A stretch of 7,055 nucleotides of DNA. It comes from an uncultured Porphyromonadaceae bacterium. Its GTDB lineage: Bacteria; Bacteroidota; Bacteroidia; Bacteroidales; Muribaculaceae. The notes below the pieces were generated by a model. It was not told the DNA's origin, did no database searches, and saw only the letters and a list, made by a program, of their open reading frames with translations. Below are positions 6,339-7,055 of the stretch, piece by piece (the first letter of the stretch is position 1; each line of letters opens with the position of its first letter). Location of the stretch: NCBI GenBank assembly GCA_900555165.1, contig USKE01000120.1:1-7055 (forward strand), in the 5' to 3' direction. Both the position numbers and the translations under genes were made by a program.

Positions 6339-6848
6339 ATGGCGCAGATTCTGACCGGCCGCGATACAGCCCGCGAAACCCTTGAGCGCAGGTTCGCCGA
6401 CATTATCCGCGACTATGACAGCATGGTCATGCGTATATGTTTCGGCTACTCGCGCACCGCGGCCGAACTTGCCGACCTGCATCAGGACGCGCTCATAAAC
6501 ATCTGGCAGGGACTCCCGGGATTCAAGGGTGACTCGTCGCTGAAGACCTGGATATACCGGGTGACGCTGAACACCTGTGTCTCGACCGTGCGCTCAGAGC
6601 GCAGACGTGTGACGCAGACCGCGCTCGACGATTTCTACAACCTTGTAGACGAGGATGCCGACCGGCGGCGCCTCGTGAGCGAGATGCACGACTGCATCTC
6701 GAAACTTCCCCCGGTCGACAGGGCCATCATGCTGTTGTGGCTCGACGACTTCAGCTATGAGGAGATTGCCGCCACCGTGGGTCTGGGGCGCAATACTGTG
6801 GCCTCGCGTCTGCGGCGCGCCAAAGAAAAACTCAAAAATCTGAAATGA
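6339..6848 (+). CDS. ECF-type RNA polymerase sigma factor
   Basis: A group 4 (ECF) sigma factor that should direct RNA polymerase to a small regulon. Counted from 6339 it has 169 aa. Sigma region 2 spans about 19-90, with the core-binding and -10 part in DLHQDALINIWQG (46-58) and the helix around KTWIYRVTLNTC (69-80), then a basic RSERRR linker. Sigma region 4 spans about 117-167, with CISKLPPVDRAIMLLWLDD and a helix-turn-helix SYEEIAATVGLGRNTVASRL (139-158). The frame is also open from an ATG at 6252 (198 aa). I prefer 6339 because the first 29 codons have fewer G/C third bases and uncommon codons (ATA, AGA, GGA), add no recognisable domain, and AAAGGA precedes 6339. It follows a strong terminator, so it needs its own promoter, perhaps autoregulated. 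One base separates its stop from the next gene. The inducing signal is unknown. Confidence 0.88.
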   Translation: MAQILTGRDTARETLERRFADIIRDYDSMVMRICFGYSRTAAELADLHQDALINIWQGLPGFKGDSSLKTWIYRVTLNTCVSTVRSERRRVTQTALDDFYNLVDEDADRRRLVSEMHDCISKLPPVDRAIMLLWLDDFSYEEIAATVGLGRNTVASRLRRAKEKLKNLK

Positions 6849-6849
6849 T

Positions 6850-7055
6850 ATGGACGAAAATCTGAAAAACCGCTGGCACGACATAAGACTGCGTGCCACC
6901 GGCGACGCCTCGCCTGAAAGCATAACCTCCGGCCGGCACCGTACGGCACTCGAGAATCTTGCGCAGCGTTACCGGCGGTTTCACAGGCTGGGACTGATTG
7001 CTGCGCTCATGCTCAGCCCCTGCGTGGCCGCGAGCCATCTGTTGCCCGAGGTATG
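6850..7055 (+). CDS. Hypothetical protein, partial, possible membrane partner of the sigma factor
   Basis: The frame opens at the ATG at 6850, one base after the sigma factor stop, and stays open for 68 codons to the window edge, so the 3' end is missing. The N-terminus is charged and hydrophilic (MDENLKNRWHDIRLRATGDA). A basic stretch (QRYRRFHR, 39-46) is followed by a hydrophobic run (LGLIAALMLSPCVAASHLL, 47-65) that looks like the start of a membrane segment with the N-terminus in the cytoplasm. Genes in this position after ECF sigma factors often encode membrane-anchored anti-sigma factors. No anti-sigma motif is visible in this fragment, so the role is inference from position. It is too short for family recognition. 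Confidence 0.7.
   Translation, partial: MDENLKNRWHDIRLRATGDASPESITSGRHRTALENLAQRYRRFHRLGLIAALMLSPCVAASHLLPEV

Overview
The window is a chromosomal housekeeping segment from a member of the Bacteroidota, most likely order Bacteroidales. Three things point there. Two promoters match the Bacteroidota -33/-7 pattern (TTG, 20 bp, TAnnTTTG) at 264-294 and 3989-4019. Most start codons lack a Shine-Dalgarno sequence. The protein variants also fit, notably an ACT-less SerA with a lysine at the catalytic histidine position. The GC-rich third codon positions would suit a high-GC gut lineage such as Muribaculaceae or Rikenellaceae, but I cannot settle the family from sequence alone. All genes are on the plus strand.

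Layout. Positions 1-360 hold no gene. They contain a 62-bp-period tandem repeat (1-114), a hairpin that probably terminates an upstream gene (130-166), an AT-rich 16-bp palindrome (232-247) and a strong promoter (264-294). A phospho-sugar mutase follows (361-2109), closed by a 14-bp-stem terminator (2138-2188). Fourteen bases after its T-tract an RluA-type pseudouridine synthase starts (2200-2937). It overlaps fmt, methionyl-tRNA formyltransferase, by 8 bp (2930-3919). A 182-bp gap with a consensus promoter leads to a two-gene serine operon, serC (4102-5172) and serA (5185-6105), closed by another strong terminator (6144-6190). Last comes an ECF-type sigma factor (start probably 6339, stop 6848), and one base later a gene cut by the window edge (6850-7055) with the start of a likely membrane segment.

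Function. Phospho-sugar mutase links glycolysis and glycogen to sugar nucleotides. The RluA/fmt pair serves RNA modification and translation initiation. SerA oxidises 3-phosphoglycerate and SerC transaminates the product to phosphoserine, the first two steps of serine synthesis; the phosphatase SerB is not in the window. The sigma factor and its downstream partner look like a small regulatory module.

I found no mobile element, CRISPR array, tRNA or rRNA, and no convincing undescribed system. The items most worth a second look are the tandem repeat at the left edge, the altered SerA active site, the terminator hairpin just before the RluA gene, and the sigma factor with its truncated partner.
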